From assembly GCF_001500315.1 (NCBI RefSeq), contig NZ_LLER01000015.1:1-64000 (forward strand): 64,000 nucleotides of DNA, written 5' to 3'. Both the position numbers and the translations under genes were made by a program. This stretch comes from Staphylococcus auricularis (GTDB lineage Bacteria; Bacillota; Bacilli; Staphylococcales; Staphylococcaceae). Shown here piece by piece: positions 18,284-27,914 of the stretch; within the stretch, counting starts at the first letter, position 1; each line of letters opens with the position of its first letter. The notes beneath the pieces are model-generated. The model did no database searches. It worked only from the letters and a program-made list of their open reading frames with translations, and had not been told where the DNA came from.

Positions 18284-19321
18284 ATGACAACAACTGGATA
18301 TGTAGGTACGTATACGAAAAAAGAAGGCAAAGGCATTTATCGTTTTGAACTCGATGAAGCACAAGGTAAACTCACTGAAGTTACTACAGGTTATGAACTT
18401 GAAGCTTCTACATATGTGCAACAACATGGTCCTTTCTTGTATGCAATTACTAAAGAAGGTGAGGATTGTGGACTTGCAAGTTTACGCATCAACGATGATG
18501 GGACATTGACATTGATTAACCAATGTTTAGCGTCTCAAGGTGGTACAGGATGCTACGTCGATGTTTCTGCAGATGGTCGCTTTATTTTTGAAGCGGTGTA
18601 TGGTAATGGACTGGCTCGTATATACGAAGCGGATCCTGAAACAGGTGAAATCAAACGGCTCATTCAGGAAGTGGCTCATCAATACCCAACAGGTCCGAAA
18701 GAACGTCAAGATGGCTCTCATGTACATTTCTTATCTCAAACACCAGACGGCCACTACGCCGTTGCAATGGATTTAGGTACAGATAAAGTTGTGACCTATC
18801 AATTTGATGAAGATGGCTTACATGAATATAAAGTCACTGACTTTGAGCCAGGTGATGGACCGCGCCATATTACATTTTATGAAGGTGGCCATTATGCATA
18901 TATCGTGCATGAATTATCAAATTACGTGAGTGTTGTATCCTACGATGATGGGGCGTTTGAGGAGCTTGAGCGACACCTCACAATTCCTGAGGATGCACCG
19001 AGTGATACGAAACTTGCGGCAGTGAGATTATCCCATGATCAACAATTTTTATATATCTCAAACCGCGGGGATAATAGTATAGCTATCTTTAAAGTACAAG
19101 AGGCAGGGTCTTCTATAGAACTCGTAGATATTGTGAAAAGTGAAGGCGATTTCCCAAGAGATTTTAATATAACAGCTTCAGATGATTATCTCGTCTGTGC
19201 ACATCAACAAGGGGGCTATGCATTAGTTGTATTTAAGCGTAATAAAGCAACAGGTCAACTGACTTTAGTAGATAAACAACAGACCGCTCCTGAAGGGGTA
19301 TGTGTCCAATTTCTAAAATAA
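18284..19321 (+). CDS. Lactonase family beta-propeller protein (6-phosphogluconolactonase-like)
   Basis: A 345-aa protein of the YbhE/Pgl (PF10282) seven-bladed beta-propeller family: [20 protein letters not shown] start, repeats such as [62 protein letters not shown], and [15 protein letters not shown]. It probably hydrolyses a sugar lactone such as 6-phosphogluconolactone; the substrate is not proved by sequence. ATG is preceded by TGGAGTG. It is transcribed alone and ends in a strong terminator. Confidence 0.85.
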   Translation: MTTTGYVGTYTKKEGKGIYRFELDEAQGKLTEVTTGYELEASTYVQQHGPFLYAITKEGEDCGLASLRINDDGTLTLINQCLASQGGTGCYVDVSADGRFIFEAVYGNGLARIYEADPETGEIKRLIQEVAHQYPTGPKERQDGSHVHFLSQTPDGHYAVAMDLGTDKVVTYQFDEDGLHEYKVTDFEPGDGPRHITFYEGGHYAYIVHELSNYVSVVSYDDGAFEELERHLTIPEDAPSDTKLAAVRLSHDQQFLYISNRGDNSIAIFKVQEAGSSIELVDIVKSEGDFPRDFNITASDDYLVCAHQQGGYALVVFKRNKATGQLTLVDKQQTAPEGVCVQFLK

Positions 19322-19330
19322 ATAAACACA

Positions 19331-19385
19331 AAAAAGCCATGGTAACGAGTGGGACTGACTGTCCTGACGTTTCCATGGCTTTTTT
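19331..19385. terminator. Bidirectional terminator between lactonase and aldehyde dehydrogenase
   Basis: AAAAAGCCATGG and its complement form a perfect 12-bp stem around a 30-nt loop, with A and T runs on both sides. Confidence 0.85.
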
Positions 19386-19389
19386 GTTA

Positions 19390-20768
19390 TTAGTTGTTAA
19401 AGAAGGCTTTAATGTATTTTAATTTTCCTTTATATGGAGGGAAGAGTAAGCTCGATTCCAGTCGTGTCGTTTTAAAGGTATACGATTTTTTATGACTAAA
19501 TGTATCGAAGCTATATTTACCGTGATAAGCACCTATGCCTGAATGACCGACGCCACCAAATGGAAGAGAAGGATTTGTAATATGCATCAGTGTATCATTA
19601 ATAGCACCACCACCGAATGATACTTCATTGAGTATGCGATCTGTTGCATTTTCATCTTCACTAAAGAGATAAAGGCTTAGTGGTTTAGGATACTTATGAA
19701 CAAACTCAATGGCTTCGTCAAATGTATCATATGTGATGATAGGGAGTAATGGACCAAAAATTTCTTCTTGCATGATCTTGGCATTGGCAGTCATATTTTC
19801 AATTAACGTAGGGCCAATATATCGGTCATCACGATCAGTGTCACCACCGAAAACAACATCTGCATGGTGTGTCTGCACTAAATCATTTAAGCGCATAAAA
19901 TGTTTGTCATTGACAATTCGTCCGTAATCTTCACTCTGTTGGGGTGTGCGCCATAGAATTCTTGAATCGTTGTCTTGAGTGCACGTAGGAGTTGTGGTTG
20001 CACCTTACGATCAACAAGAATGTAATCTGGAGCGATACAGGTTTGACCCGCGTTGACGAACTTTCCGAAGCAAATGCGTTCACTTGCAACCTTGATGTTT
20101 GCTGTTTCATCCACGATGACAGGGGATTTACCTCCGAGTTCTAAGGTTACAGGCGTGAGTTGTTTGCTTGCTTTTTCATAGACGTTGCGACCTACTTTTT
20201 CACTACCTGTAAAGAAGATGTAGTCAAAGGGAAGATCGAGCAATGTCTCTGTAACTGCTGCATCTCCTTGTACTGTCGTTACATATTGAGGTTCAAAGGC
20301 TTCACTGATTAACGTTTCAATAACAGCAGATACGTGAGGTGTATACTCTGATGGTTTGATGATGGCTGTGTTACCTGCAGCGATGGCACCGATCAGTGGC
20401 TCGATGACGAGTTGGAAAGGGTAGTTATACGGTCCAATGATCAATACTGTGCCATAGGGTTCTTTCATAATGTAACTTTTAGCTGGAAACATGTATAAAG
20501 GCGTATTGATTTGTTTCCGCTTTGCCCAATTTTTAAGTTCCTTACGTGCAGTTTTGATATTTTTTAAAACGAATCCAATTTCTGTAGCATAGGCTTCAAC
20601 TTCGTTTTTACCTAAATCTTTAGCGAGTGCTTCTAGTAAATCTTTCTCATGATTACGAATGCTGTGACTCAAAGCTTTTAAACGTTTCTTTCTAAATTTG
20701 AGCTCTTTTGTTTCATGTGTGTTGAAGTATTGTTTGCTTTGCGAAAATAAAGTTTCAACTGAGGTCAA
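19390..20768 (-). pseudogene. Aldehyde dehydrogenase (AldA2-like), interrupted by a frameshift
   Basis: Two overlapping frames give the two parts of one NAD(P)-dependent aldehyde dehydrogenase of about 459 aa. The N-part (to about residue 290) contains the cofactor segment FTGSEKVGRNV, the glutamate motif ELGGKSP and the catalytic-Cys motif NAGQTCIAPDY. The C-part has EEIFGPLLPI and PFGGVGHSGIG. At the run GGGG (19941-19944, CCCC on the coding strand) one base is missing: adding one C restores HPQQSEDYGRIVNDKHFMRL. Without it translation ends soon after at 19887. The start is a TTG at 20768, with SD AAAGGAGG 7 nt upstream, followed by TSVETLF. It may be a real loss, phase variation or a homopolymer sequencing error. 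Confidence 0.85.
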
Positions 20769-20793
20769 TGTGTATACCTCCTTTACGTCTATA

Positions 20794-20880
20794 GTGATAA
20801 AAAGAAGTGGAATAGAAATCAAAAGTGCGTATGATTTAATGAACATTGAATCCCGCATCAGATTTCGCATTCCACTTCTT
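20794..20880 (-). terminator. Large hairpin with T-run between ppaC and aldehyde dehydrogenase
   Basis: On the minus strand AAGAAGTGGAAT (20869-20880) pairs with ATTCCACTTCTT (20802-20813). Inner pairings GAAATC/GATTTC and TGCG/CGCA continue the stem, and TTTTT follows. It can end ppaC transcription, but it also lies only about 25 nt before the aldehyde dehydrogenase start, so any promoter for that gene must lie upstream of or inside the hairpin. Confidence 0.7.
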
Positions 20881-21035
20881 AACGTGTCTGGCTGTGATCA
20901 TTTAGAAATTTATTCTATTGTTTGAACAGTTTAATAAAAATTGCGATACTGCAACTATTTTCATCTTACACAGCTTTTCCATCTCGTTCTTGTCGAAGAT
21001 GTTTAATTGTGAGTTAAGACACGATTTTGTCTGTC

Positions 21036-21962
21036 TTATTTTAAAGCGTCAGTGATTTGAGGTACGACTTGTTTTTTACGAGATACAACGCCTGGTAAGA
21101 ACGCAGTACCGTTGTCTAATTCTACATCAAATGCAGTACCTACTTTATCTTTTTCTGCACCTACAACGAGGACTTTAGAATCACTGTTGATGATATCTGT
21201 GACGAGCAATACAAATAAGTCATATTTTTCATCGGCACTGACTTCTAACATTTCTTTTTCTAGTGCATCACGGCGATCAAATACTTCATCGATATCAACC
21301 GTATTTACTTGAGCGATACGTGTTTTGTAGTCACCCATGTCGAATGTTTTTGCATCCATGTTGATGATGTCTGCTTCAGATTTATCAGTTGTTGAAGCAC
21401 CTGCTTTTAACATGTCTAGGCCGTAAGATTCTAGATCAACATCGGCAATTGATTTTAATGCTTCAGCTGCTTGTACATCTTCTTCAGTACATGTTGGTGA
21501 TTTGAATAATAAGCTGTCTGAAATAATACCAGAAATCATAAGTCCGGCGATTTCAGGTTTGATTTCAAAGCCGCGTTCTTTGTACATTTTATAAAGAATT
21601 GTAGCTGTACAACCTACTGGTTCAGCACGATAATAAAGCGGTGCTGCTGTTTCGAAGTTAGCGATACGGTGATGGTCAATCACGTGTTGAACCGTCGCAT
21701 TTTGAATGGAATCTGCACTTTGTTGTGCTTCGTTGTGGTCGACTAAAATCACGTGTTGATCTGTGAGGTCATCAGTAAGTAATTCGGGTGCTTCAACTTT
21801 GAAATAGTCTAACGCATATTGTGTTTCTGGTCCCACTTCACCTAAGCGATAAGCAGTTGCATCGGCGTTACCAGTTTGATGTTCGAAGTCTGCCATGATC
21901 AATGCTGATGAAATAGCATCAGTATCTGGATTTTTGTGACCGAAAATATAAGTTTTTGTCAT
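21036..21962 (-). CDS. ppaC: Manganese-dependent inorganic pyrophosphatase PpaC
   Basis: A 308-aa family II pyrophosphatase of the DHH superfamily. Motifs: GHKNPDTDAISSA (metal ligands His and Asp residues), VDHNE, the DHH signature VIDHHRIANFE, and the C-terminal DHHA2 domain with the substrate-binding SRKKQVVPQ. It hydrolyses pyrophosphate from biosynthetic reactions in the cytosol. SD AAGGAGAAG lies before the ATG. Length is normal for staphylococci. It is followed by pncA upstream on the same strand and aldehyde dehydrogenase downstream. Confidence 0.96.
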   Translation of the reverse strand: MTKTYIFGHKNPDTDAISSALIMADFEHQTGNADATAYRLGEVGPETQYALDYFKVEAPELLTDDLTDQHVILVDHNEAQQSADSIQNATVQHVIDHHRIANFETAAPLYYRAEPVGCTATILYKMYKERGFEIKPEIAGLMISGIISDSLLFKSPTCTEEDVQAAEALKSIADVDLESYGLDMLKAGASTTDKSEADIINMDAKTFDMGDYKTRIAQVNTVDIDEVFDRRDALEKEMLEVSADEKYDLFVLLVTDIINSDSKVLVVGAEKDKVGTAFDVELDNGTAFLPGVVSRKKQVVPQITDALK

Positions 21963-22018
21963 TGTTAACTTCTCCTTATCTTATTATTGTATTGCTCTCA
22001 TTTTATCACGTTTAGGTC

Positions 22019-22573
22019 CTAATCTTCTACTCTAGCACCCAATGAATTTTCAAAGTGAGTCAATGCCCAGTCATGGCCAGTTTGGTCGAATGAAGCAACA
22101 CCGCTTTTCGGTATTGTCATGTGGTAACCTAGGTTATATCCTCCAACTGCTGTGTGTAAGACACAAATATCCGTACATACACCGACGATTTCGATATTTT
22201 TAATATCTCTTGCGCGTAACATGGCATCTAGTGGGGTACCATGAAATGAGTCATAACGTGTTTTGTCTAAGAAATGTACATGTTCGTGATCTTGTATCGC
22301 TTCGTATGTGTCTTTCACTTCACCATAGAGTTCACGCCCTGGTGTATTGGCAATGTTGTGAGGTGGAAATAAGTTATATTCTGGATGTGTTGTGTCATTT
22401 TCATAATGTAAATCCATCATCATGAAGATATCTTGTTCTGCTTCATCATATGCTTTCATGCGTGAAACGATAAATGGTTCAATATCTTGCGCTGGTTTTC
22501 CTGCTGTGAGTTGCCCATCATCTGCAACAAAATCATAAGAATAATCTACAACAATTAAAGCTTTATTTCCCAT
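22019..22573 (-). CDS. pncA: Nicotinamidase / isochorismatase-family hydrolase
   Basis: A 184-aa protein from ATG 22573 (MGNKALIVVDYSYDF), which has GGAG about 10 nt upstream; an in-frame TTG at 22591 has no SD. Catalytic triad residues are visible: Asp in VVDYSYDF, Lys in FLDKTRYDSFHGT, and the nucleophilic Cys in IVGVCTDICVLHTA. It deamidates nicotinamide to nicotinate for the salvage of NAD, feeding pncB and nadE found about 5 kb downstream. Another isochorismatase-type activity cannot be excluded, but staphylococcal synteny with ppaC fits PncA. Confidence 0.88.
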   Translation of the reverse strand: MGNKALIVVDYSYDFVADDGQLTAGKPAQDIEPFIVSRMKAYDEAEQDIFMMMDLHYENDTTHPEYNLFPPHNIANTPGRELYGEVKDTYEAIQDHEHVHFLDKTRYDSFHGTPLDAMLRARDIKNIEIVGVCTDICVLHTAVGGYNLGYHMTIPKSGVASFDQTGHDWALTHFENSLGARVED

Positions 22574-22842
22574 TAAAAATTCAACTCCCAATCTTAGTAT
22601 GAAATTTTATATTCAATAGCATAACGCAGATTGAAAAAGATTGCTAATTAACTGAAAATGAGCAAGATCGTCTGTGAATCGATGTATAGATCACAAAAAA
22701 TATAATAAAATGAAATACAAATTAAGCTTTTCATGTTATAACAATCGTACCTTAGTTCGTTGCTAGTTCATTTAAGACGGAGCCATAAAACGGGTTTGGT
22801 AATGATTAAACGGATTCGAATCATTTAAAGGAGAATGGAAAG

Positions 22843-23958
22843 ATGATTATAAATGCCAGAGACTTTGGCTTAAAAGGCGGCCACAAATTTAAGGATACGT
22901 TCGCATTACAACGTGCGTTGAATTATGCGAAAAAGCATCCAGGTACTACAATCTATGTCCCTAAAGGTGTCTATCATATTGCTAAAGCATTAATTATTTA
23001 TCAATCCACGACATTGTGGCTCGACGACGAAGCGGTATTACTGAGAAAGGGAAGAGATGCATTATTAAAAAATGGGCATCGCTTCAAATTGTACCATGGC
23101 TATGACGGTAACAGTCACATTCATATTTATGGCGGTACATTTGATATGAATGGTGTGCAATATCCCTATAATAATACGGCATTGTGTATGGGGCATGCGA
23201 CGGATATTCAACTCAGTCATGTCACTATTAAGGATGTCGTAGGTGGTCATGGAATAGATGTATGTGGTGTGAATGGTTTTTATGCGAATCACTGTCGGTT
23301 CATCGGTTTTAACGATGCTGAGGGCACACGGTCATTTTCTGAAGCAATTCAACTCGATATCCAAGTTCCAGGGGCATTTCCAAAATTTGGTACAACAGAT
23401 GGCACGATAACTAAAAACGTCATCATCGAACATTGTTACTTTGGTGATTCTGACACTTGTGGAATGGGTGCATGGAATCGCGCGATCGGGTCCCATGCCA
23501 GTCGCTATGATCAATTCTATGAGAACGTACACATTCGCTATAATACGTTTGAAGGTATTCAATTTTATGCGCTCACCTTATTAAAGTATAAAGATACATT
23601 CAATCATCATAATACTTTTAACCATTGTATAGGGGGTCTCCGATATTTAGCTGTAAAAGATGGCAAAAATGCGACGAACCAACAGGGGTATGACATGGGC
23701 ACACAGGCAGGCTGTAATTGTCATATTTATCAAAATGAATTTAATGGTGGAATGAAAAAGGATGCGATTCATATTCGTAGTTATCATAGTATCCCACATC
23801 ATAACGTATTGATTGCGAGTAATGATTTTAAACATAAAAATCAGCGTATTCATTTAGAAGATATCAATAATTTAAGATTAGATACATCCGCTAAGGCACG
23901 GATGACTGTGCGTAGTACACGTCTTAGAGCACCCCATTCAATTAGCTTTAAAGAATAA
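22843..23958 (+). CDS. Right-handed beta-helix (pectate-lyase-like) protein
   Basis: A 371-aa protein beginning [19 protein letters not shown], the start typical of Pectate_lyase_3/GH28-related beta-helix folds, with [14 protein letters not shown] next. Then come repeating short strands rich in His, Asn and Gly ([61 protein letters not shown]). There is no signal peptide or TM, so it is cytosolic or released by another route. Phage tail spikes share this fold, but no phage genes surround it. SD AAAGGAGAA lies before the ATG. Substrate and function are unknown. Confidence 0.75.
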   Translation: MIINARDFGLKGGHKFKDTFALQRALNYAKKHPGTTIYVPKGVYHIAKALIIYQSTTLWLDDEAVLLRKGRDALLKNGHRFKLYHGYDGNSHIHIYGGTFDMNGVQYPYNNTALCMGHATDIQLSHVTIKDVVGGHGIDVCGVNGFYANHCRFIGFNDAEGTRSFSEAIQLDIQVPGAFPKFGTTDGTITKNVIIEHCYFGDSDTCGMGAWNRAIGSHASRYDQFYENVHIRYNTFEGIQFYALTLLKYKDTFNHHNTFNHCIGGLRYLAVKDGKNATNQQGYDMGTQAGCNCHIYQNEFNGGMKKDAIHIRSYHSIPHHNVLIASNDFKHKNQRIHLEDINNLRLDTSAKARMTVRSTRLRAPHSISFKE

Positions 23959-23968
23959 ATAGTAGTTG

Positions 23969-23982
23969 TGTAAGCGCTTTAA
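23969..23982. promoter_or_regulatory. CcpA cre-like site upstream of sdcS
   Basis: TGTAAGCGCTTTAA matches TGNAARCGNWWWCA in 13 of 14 positions (A instead of C near the end). It lies about 130 nt before sdcS, fitting catabolite control of a dicarboxylate transporter; inferred from the match. Confidence 0.5.
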
Positions 23983-24111
23983 TATTTGTATAATTATTCT
24001 ATAGTGTGGATATAAATATTAAAACTACATAGAACTATCATTTTATAGCTGTGCAATTTTTCGTGTTGAATGGCTTCATTTTAAACCGAAATTGTGCAGA
24101 GAGAGTGGGGG

Positions 24112-25674
24112 ATGGCGATGTTTAATCAGAACAAGCCGATGTTTCCAAACTATTTGACGTTTTTCTCACACAAACAACAGGGCAAGTCTTATAGTTTAGG
24201 ACAGTTCATAGGGCTCATCTTAGGGCCGGTGTTATTCATTTTAACGTTAATGTTTTTTCATCCTGAAGGTCTAGCATGGAAAGGTGTTTTCGTTCTAGCG
24301 ATGACTTTATGGATAGCAGTGTGGTGGATTACTGAAGCGATACCGATTGCAGCGACGAGTTTATTACCATTGATATTGATGCCATTAGGGCATGTACTTA
24401 CACCTGAAGAGGTATCGGCTCAGTATGGTAATGATATTATTTTTCTATTTTTAGGCGGGTTTATTTTAGCGATTGCGATGGAACGGTGGAATTTACATAC
24501 CCGTGTCGCACTCACAATTATTAAGACACTAGGGACAAGTACGGGTAAAATTATGCTCGGTTTTATGATTGCGACCGGTTTTCTATCCATGTTTGTCTCA
24601 AATACAGCAGCGGTTATGATCATGATTCCGATTGGACTTGCCATTGTGAATGAGGTCAATGAATTAAAAGGTCGGGAGATTGAGCAGCAACATATTTCAA
24701 AATTTGAAAAATCATTGGTCCTTGCGATTGGTTATGCTGGAACGATTGGTGGATTGGGTACGTTGATAGGTACGCCACCGTTAATCATTTTAAAAGGACA
24801 ATTTCACTCAGCATTTGGCCAAGAGTTAAGTTTTGCGGAATGGATGATTGTCGGTATACCAACTGTTATCGTACTACTCTTATTCGTCTGGCTCTATTTA
24901 CGTTACGTCGCTTTTAACCATGGATTAAAAGAATTACCTGGGGGTAAAGCGCTCATTCAACGTAAACTGAATGAATTAGGCCGTATGAAATATGAAGAGA
25001 AAGTTGTACAAGCGATCTTTATCTTAGCGAGTGTGTTGTGGATCAGTAGAGAGTTTGTATTGAAACAGTGGGAAGTTACGTCTCAAGTTGCAGATGGTAC
25101 GATTGCCATGTTTATTTCAGTATTACTGTTCTTAATTCCAGCTAAAGATAAATCGAAACATAAACGCATTATTGATTGGGACGTTGCTAAAGAATTACCA
25201 TGGGGCGTATTAATCCTATTTGGTGGGGGCCTTGCCTTAGCGAAGGGGATTTCTTCAAGTGGTTTAGCCAATTGGTTAGGAGAACAACTGACGTTACTCG
25301 ATGGCGTAAGTCCGTTACTCATCGTCATCGTGATTACTTTATTCGTATTGTTCTTAACAGAGATTACGTCCAATACTGCGACTGCAACGATGATTTTACC
25401 TATTCTTGCAACGTTATCAGTTGCAGTGAATGTACATCCATTATTACTCATGGTGCCTGCAGCGATGGCAGCGAACTGTGCGTATATGCTACCCGTCGGA
25501 ACACCACCGAATGCGATTGTTTTTGGTACAGGTAAGTTAGAAATTAAAGAAATGGCAAAAGTCGGTTTTTGGGTCAACATGATCAGTGTGGTAATCATCG
25601 TAGTTGTTGTTTATTACTTCATGCCAATGGTTTTAGGCATTGATATTGCGCAACCACTAGAGCTTAAAAAATAA
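24112..25674 (+). CDS. sdcS: Sodium-dependent dicarboxylate symporter SdcS
   Basis: A 520-aa DASS-family transporter, the same length as S. aureus SdcS. It has about eleven membrane segments and the two conserved SNT motifs, VSNTAAVMIMIPIG in the first half and TSNTATATMILPILA in the second, which line the substrate/Na+ site. Further hallmarks are IGTPPLIILKGQ and LPVGTPPNAIVFG. It imports succinate, fumarate and malate with Na+. The frame is open to a GTG at 24094, but the ATG at 24112 (MAMFNQNKPMF) aligns with the known N-terminus. A cre-like site lies upstream. Confidence 0.93.
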   Translation: MAMFNQNKPMFPNYLTFFSHKQQGKSYSLGQFIGLILGPVLFILTLMFFHPEGLAWKGVFVLAMTLWIAVWWITEAIPIAATSLLPLILMPLGHVLTPEEVSAQYGNDIIFLFLGGFILAIAMERWNLHTRVALTIIKTLGTSTGKIMLGFMIATGFLSMFVSNTAAVMIMIPIGLAIVNEVNELKGREIEQQHISKFEKSLVLAIGYAGTIGGLGTLIGTPPLIILKGQFHSAFGQELSFAEWMIVGIPTVIVLLLFVWLYLRYVAFNHGLKELPGGKALIQRKLNELGRMKYEEKVVQAIFILASVLWISREFVLKQWEVTSQVADGTIAMFISVLLFLIPAKDKSKHKRIIDWDVAKELPWGVLILFGGGLALAKGISSSGLANWLGEQLTLLDGVSPLLIVIVITLFVLFLTEITSNTATATMILPILATLSVAVNVHPLLLMVPAAMAANCAYMLPVGTPPNAIVFGTGKLEIKEMAKVGFWVNMISVVIIVVVVYYFMPMVLGIDIAQPLELKK

Positions 25675-25686
25675 TATGTTCAATAA

Positions 25687-25753
25687 AAAGAGCCTTTATA
25701 AGTAGACGTGTATGCGACAGTCATGAGCGCAGTGTGTCACTTATAAGGGCTTT
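25687..25753. terminator. Bidirectional terminator between sdcS and pheA
   Basis: AAAG.GCC.TTATAAGT.GAC pairs with its near-complement around a loop of about 28 nt, with A/T runs outside. It lies between convergent genes. Confidence 0.7.
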
Positions 25754-25755
25754 AT

Positions 25756-26559
25756 TTATGTTAATTGAGTAAATGAACCGATTATTTTCACATTAAAATC
25801 GAGTGTTTCTAAAATGGACAGCGCTTTGTTTAAATAAAGATTTTGTGGACTGCTTGCTTGAACGAAAAATCGATACATACCGAGTTGTGTTTTAAGGGGT
25901 CGAGATTCCACCCATGAGAGGTTGATGTTAAATAATGCGAAAGTATTTAATATACTTGCGAGCACACCCGCTTTATCATATTTAGGTTCGATGAGCAGTA
26001 ACGTGTCGGTCGCATCTTCAACTTGTTGAAACTCACTCGTCACAACGAGAAAACGAGTTGCATTGTGTGGGTAGTCTTGGATGTTCGTAGCGAGCGCGTC
26101 GAATCCTAGACGCTCACCACTACCTAACGGGGCAATCGCGCCTGTTGTCTGATTGATATAGTCAAAGCTTTGAATGGTACTTTCTGCATATGCATATGAG
26201 AAGCCATGGTGTTGAATGAAATGATGCGTTTGACTGATGGCTGGCGCAATAGAATAGACGTGTTTAAGTTGATCTAATGTTGCACCTTTTAAACCGTACA
26301 AAGCAAATTGAATGTCTAAATAAATTTCACCCACCGCAAAGACATTTTGTTCCGCTAACGCATCAGCCACGATATTGATTGTACCTTCAATCGCATTTTC
26401 GATAGGGACCACTGCAATGCTTGTGGTATCTTGACTGACAGCTTGAATGACTTCGTATAGATTGGCGCACGGTTTAAAATGAACAGATTGATCAGAATAG
26501 TGTTGATGCGCCGCTAGATAAGAAAAAGTTCCTTTTGGGCCTAAGTAATATAAGTTCAT
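25756..26559 (-). CDS. pheA: Prephenate dehydratase PheA
   Basis: A 267-aa protein from ATG 26559 (MNLYYLGPKGTFSYLAA) with SD GAGGTAG 6 nt upstream; the frame runs on to 26622 but without SD. The PDT catalytic domain shows PIENAIEGTI (family PxENSxEG) and NATRFLVV (TRF motif). A C-terminal ACT domain carries ESRPLKTQLGMYRFFV, where ESRP binds phenylalanine for feedback inhibition. It turns prephenate into phenylpyruvate. It lies 45 nt after nos on the same strand, the usual staphylococcal nos-pheA arrangement. Confidence 0.95.
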   Translation of the reverse strand: MNLYYLGPKGTFSYLAAHQHYSDQSVHFKPCANLYEVIQAVSQDTTSIAVVPIENAIEGTINIVADALAEQNVFAVGEIYLDIQFALYGLKGATLDQLKHVYSIAPAISQTHHFIQHHGFSYAYAESTIQSFDYINQTTGAIAPLGSGERLGFDALATNIQDYPHNATRFLVVTSEFQQVEDATDTLLLIEPKYDKAGVLASILNTFALFNINLSWVESRPLKTQLGMYRFFVQASSPQNLYLNKALSILETLDFNVKIIGSFTQLT

Positions 26560-26603
26560 TGGTTCTACCTCGTTGTGATTTAACTTTTTGTTAATATTAA
26601 TGA

Positions 26604-27638
26604 TTATTGATGAAAAGGGCAACCGTGTTGAGATTTTTTCTTGTAATAAAAGTTTGGTTCACGCATTTCATTGTTATAACCATGGTGATAATTTGACACT
26701 AAGGTAGGTGAGAGTGATGGCACGAGCCAAGACCATTTTCCTGTCACAGTTCTACCTTGTAATTGTTCATTACGTTCGAATAGTTCAAATTGTTTAGAAG
26801 CGGTTAAATGATCCACCATTGTGACGTGTTCTTTTTTAAAGGATTGGTAGACGGCGTCATTTAATTCCACGAGTGCACGGTCTTTATTAAATGAATTATT
26901 TCTGAGATTATCAAATTCAAACGCTTCTGCGACGGGTTCCAACAAGTTATAACGATAAGTGTCGGTAAAGTTTCTGACAGCAATTTCATTCACCATGTAC
27001 CAGCCGTTAAATGGCGCAGTAGGATACGTAATACCACCAATTTTTAAATCCATATTTGAGATGATGGGTACTGCATACCATTTTAATCCGAGGTCTTTTA
27101 ATTTAGGGTAACGATCATGTTCGATGTTGACCTCTTTAATCAATCCATCTGGATATTCGTGAACTTGAACAGATTGTCCAGGTAATTGATAGATTAAAGG
27201 TAAGATATCAAATGACGTATGGGGTGCGTTCCAACCTAAATGAATGGCAAGTTGTGTGATATCTTTTTCGGCAGGATCACCGACATCATCATAACCTGCA
27301 TAACGGATGAGTTGATTGTTGAAAATATGGGGTGGTTGTTCTGGGTGATAGATCGTAATATAGGGTTTGATTTTACCGTTATTAGTCGCTTGCTCGATAT
27401 GTTGTTCGATAGAATCAATGAAAGCTTCATCAGTAGATACATCTCGTGCATCAACGACATTTAATGACTTCCAATGCACACGACCAATGCAGCGATTCGC
27501 ATTCCGCCAAGCCATCTTAGCGCCATAAGTCAATTCTTCTGATGTATGCCAATATGTTCCGGTTTGTTCGATAGAATCAGTGACTTCTTTGAGTCGTTTT
27601 TGTATGTCTTTTTCTGAGTAGCCGAGTTCAGTATACAT
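26604..27638 (-). CDS. nos: Bacterial nitric oxide synthase oxygenase, N-terminus affected by an in-frame stop
   Basis: A 344-aa oxygenase domain without reductase, as in other staphylococci. Motifs: [10 protein letters not shown] (proximal heme Cys), [33 protein letters not shown] (substrate Arg site), [16 protein letters not shown], and KGWSWL-like [14 protein letters not shown] (pterin contact), ending CPFHQ. It makes NO from arginine using a borrowed reductase. Reading from the upstream ATG at 27671, which has a strong SD (GAGGTGG), gives [16 protein letters not shown], parallel to the S. aureus N-terminus. A TAA therefore occupies codon 4. The ATG at 27638 has no SD and may rely on reinitiation. 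Confidence 0.9.
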   Translation of the reverse strand: MYTELGYSEKDIQKRLKEVTDSIEQTGTYWHTSEELTYGAKMAWRNANRCIGRVHWKSLNVVDARDVSTDEAFIDSIEQHIEQATNNGKIKPYITIYHPEQPPHIFNNQLIRYAGYDDVGDPAEKDITQLAIHLGWNAPHTSFDILPLIYQLPGQSVQVHEYPDGLIKEVNIEHDRYPKLKDLGLKWYAVPIISNMDLKIGGITYPTAPFNGWYMVNEIAVRNFTDTYRYNLLEPVAEAFEFDNLRNNSFNKDRALVELNDAVYQSFKKEHVTMVDHLTASKQFELFERNEQLQGRTVTGKWSWLVPSLSPTLVSNYHHGYNNEMREPNFYYKKKSQHGCPFHQ

Positions 27639-27914
27639 CGTTTGAATAAAAGATTTTGCTTATTGTAACATAGGACCACCTCACAGCTATTATAAATGAT
27701 TTATGTCGTATAATAATGAATTAATTGTGAAACTTAATAAATAATATGATACTCTGTCACATTTTCAACAAAAAAGTATCATTTCGAAAGATGATTAACT
27801 TTATCAGATAGCTCATAAAAAACCTCAAAATGAAGGAATGGCGCGGATTTTTATCATTCGCAATCAGATTTGTTTATGATAAAATGAATAAAAAGGGCGA
27901 TTGGAGCGATAACT

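Noticed and set aside
26560-26622. pheA N-terminal extension to 26622
   Set aside because: The extension lacks an SD; the ATG at 26559 has GAGGTAG and gives the standard family N-terminus.
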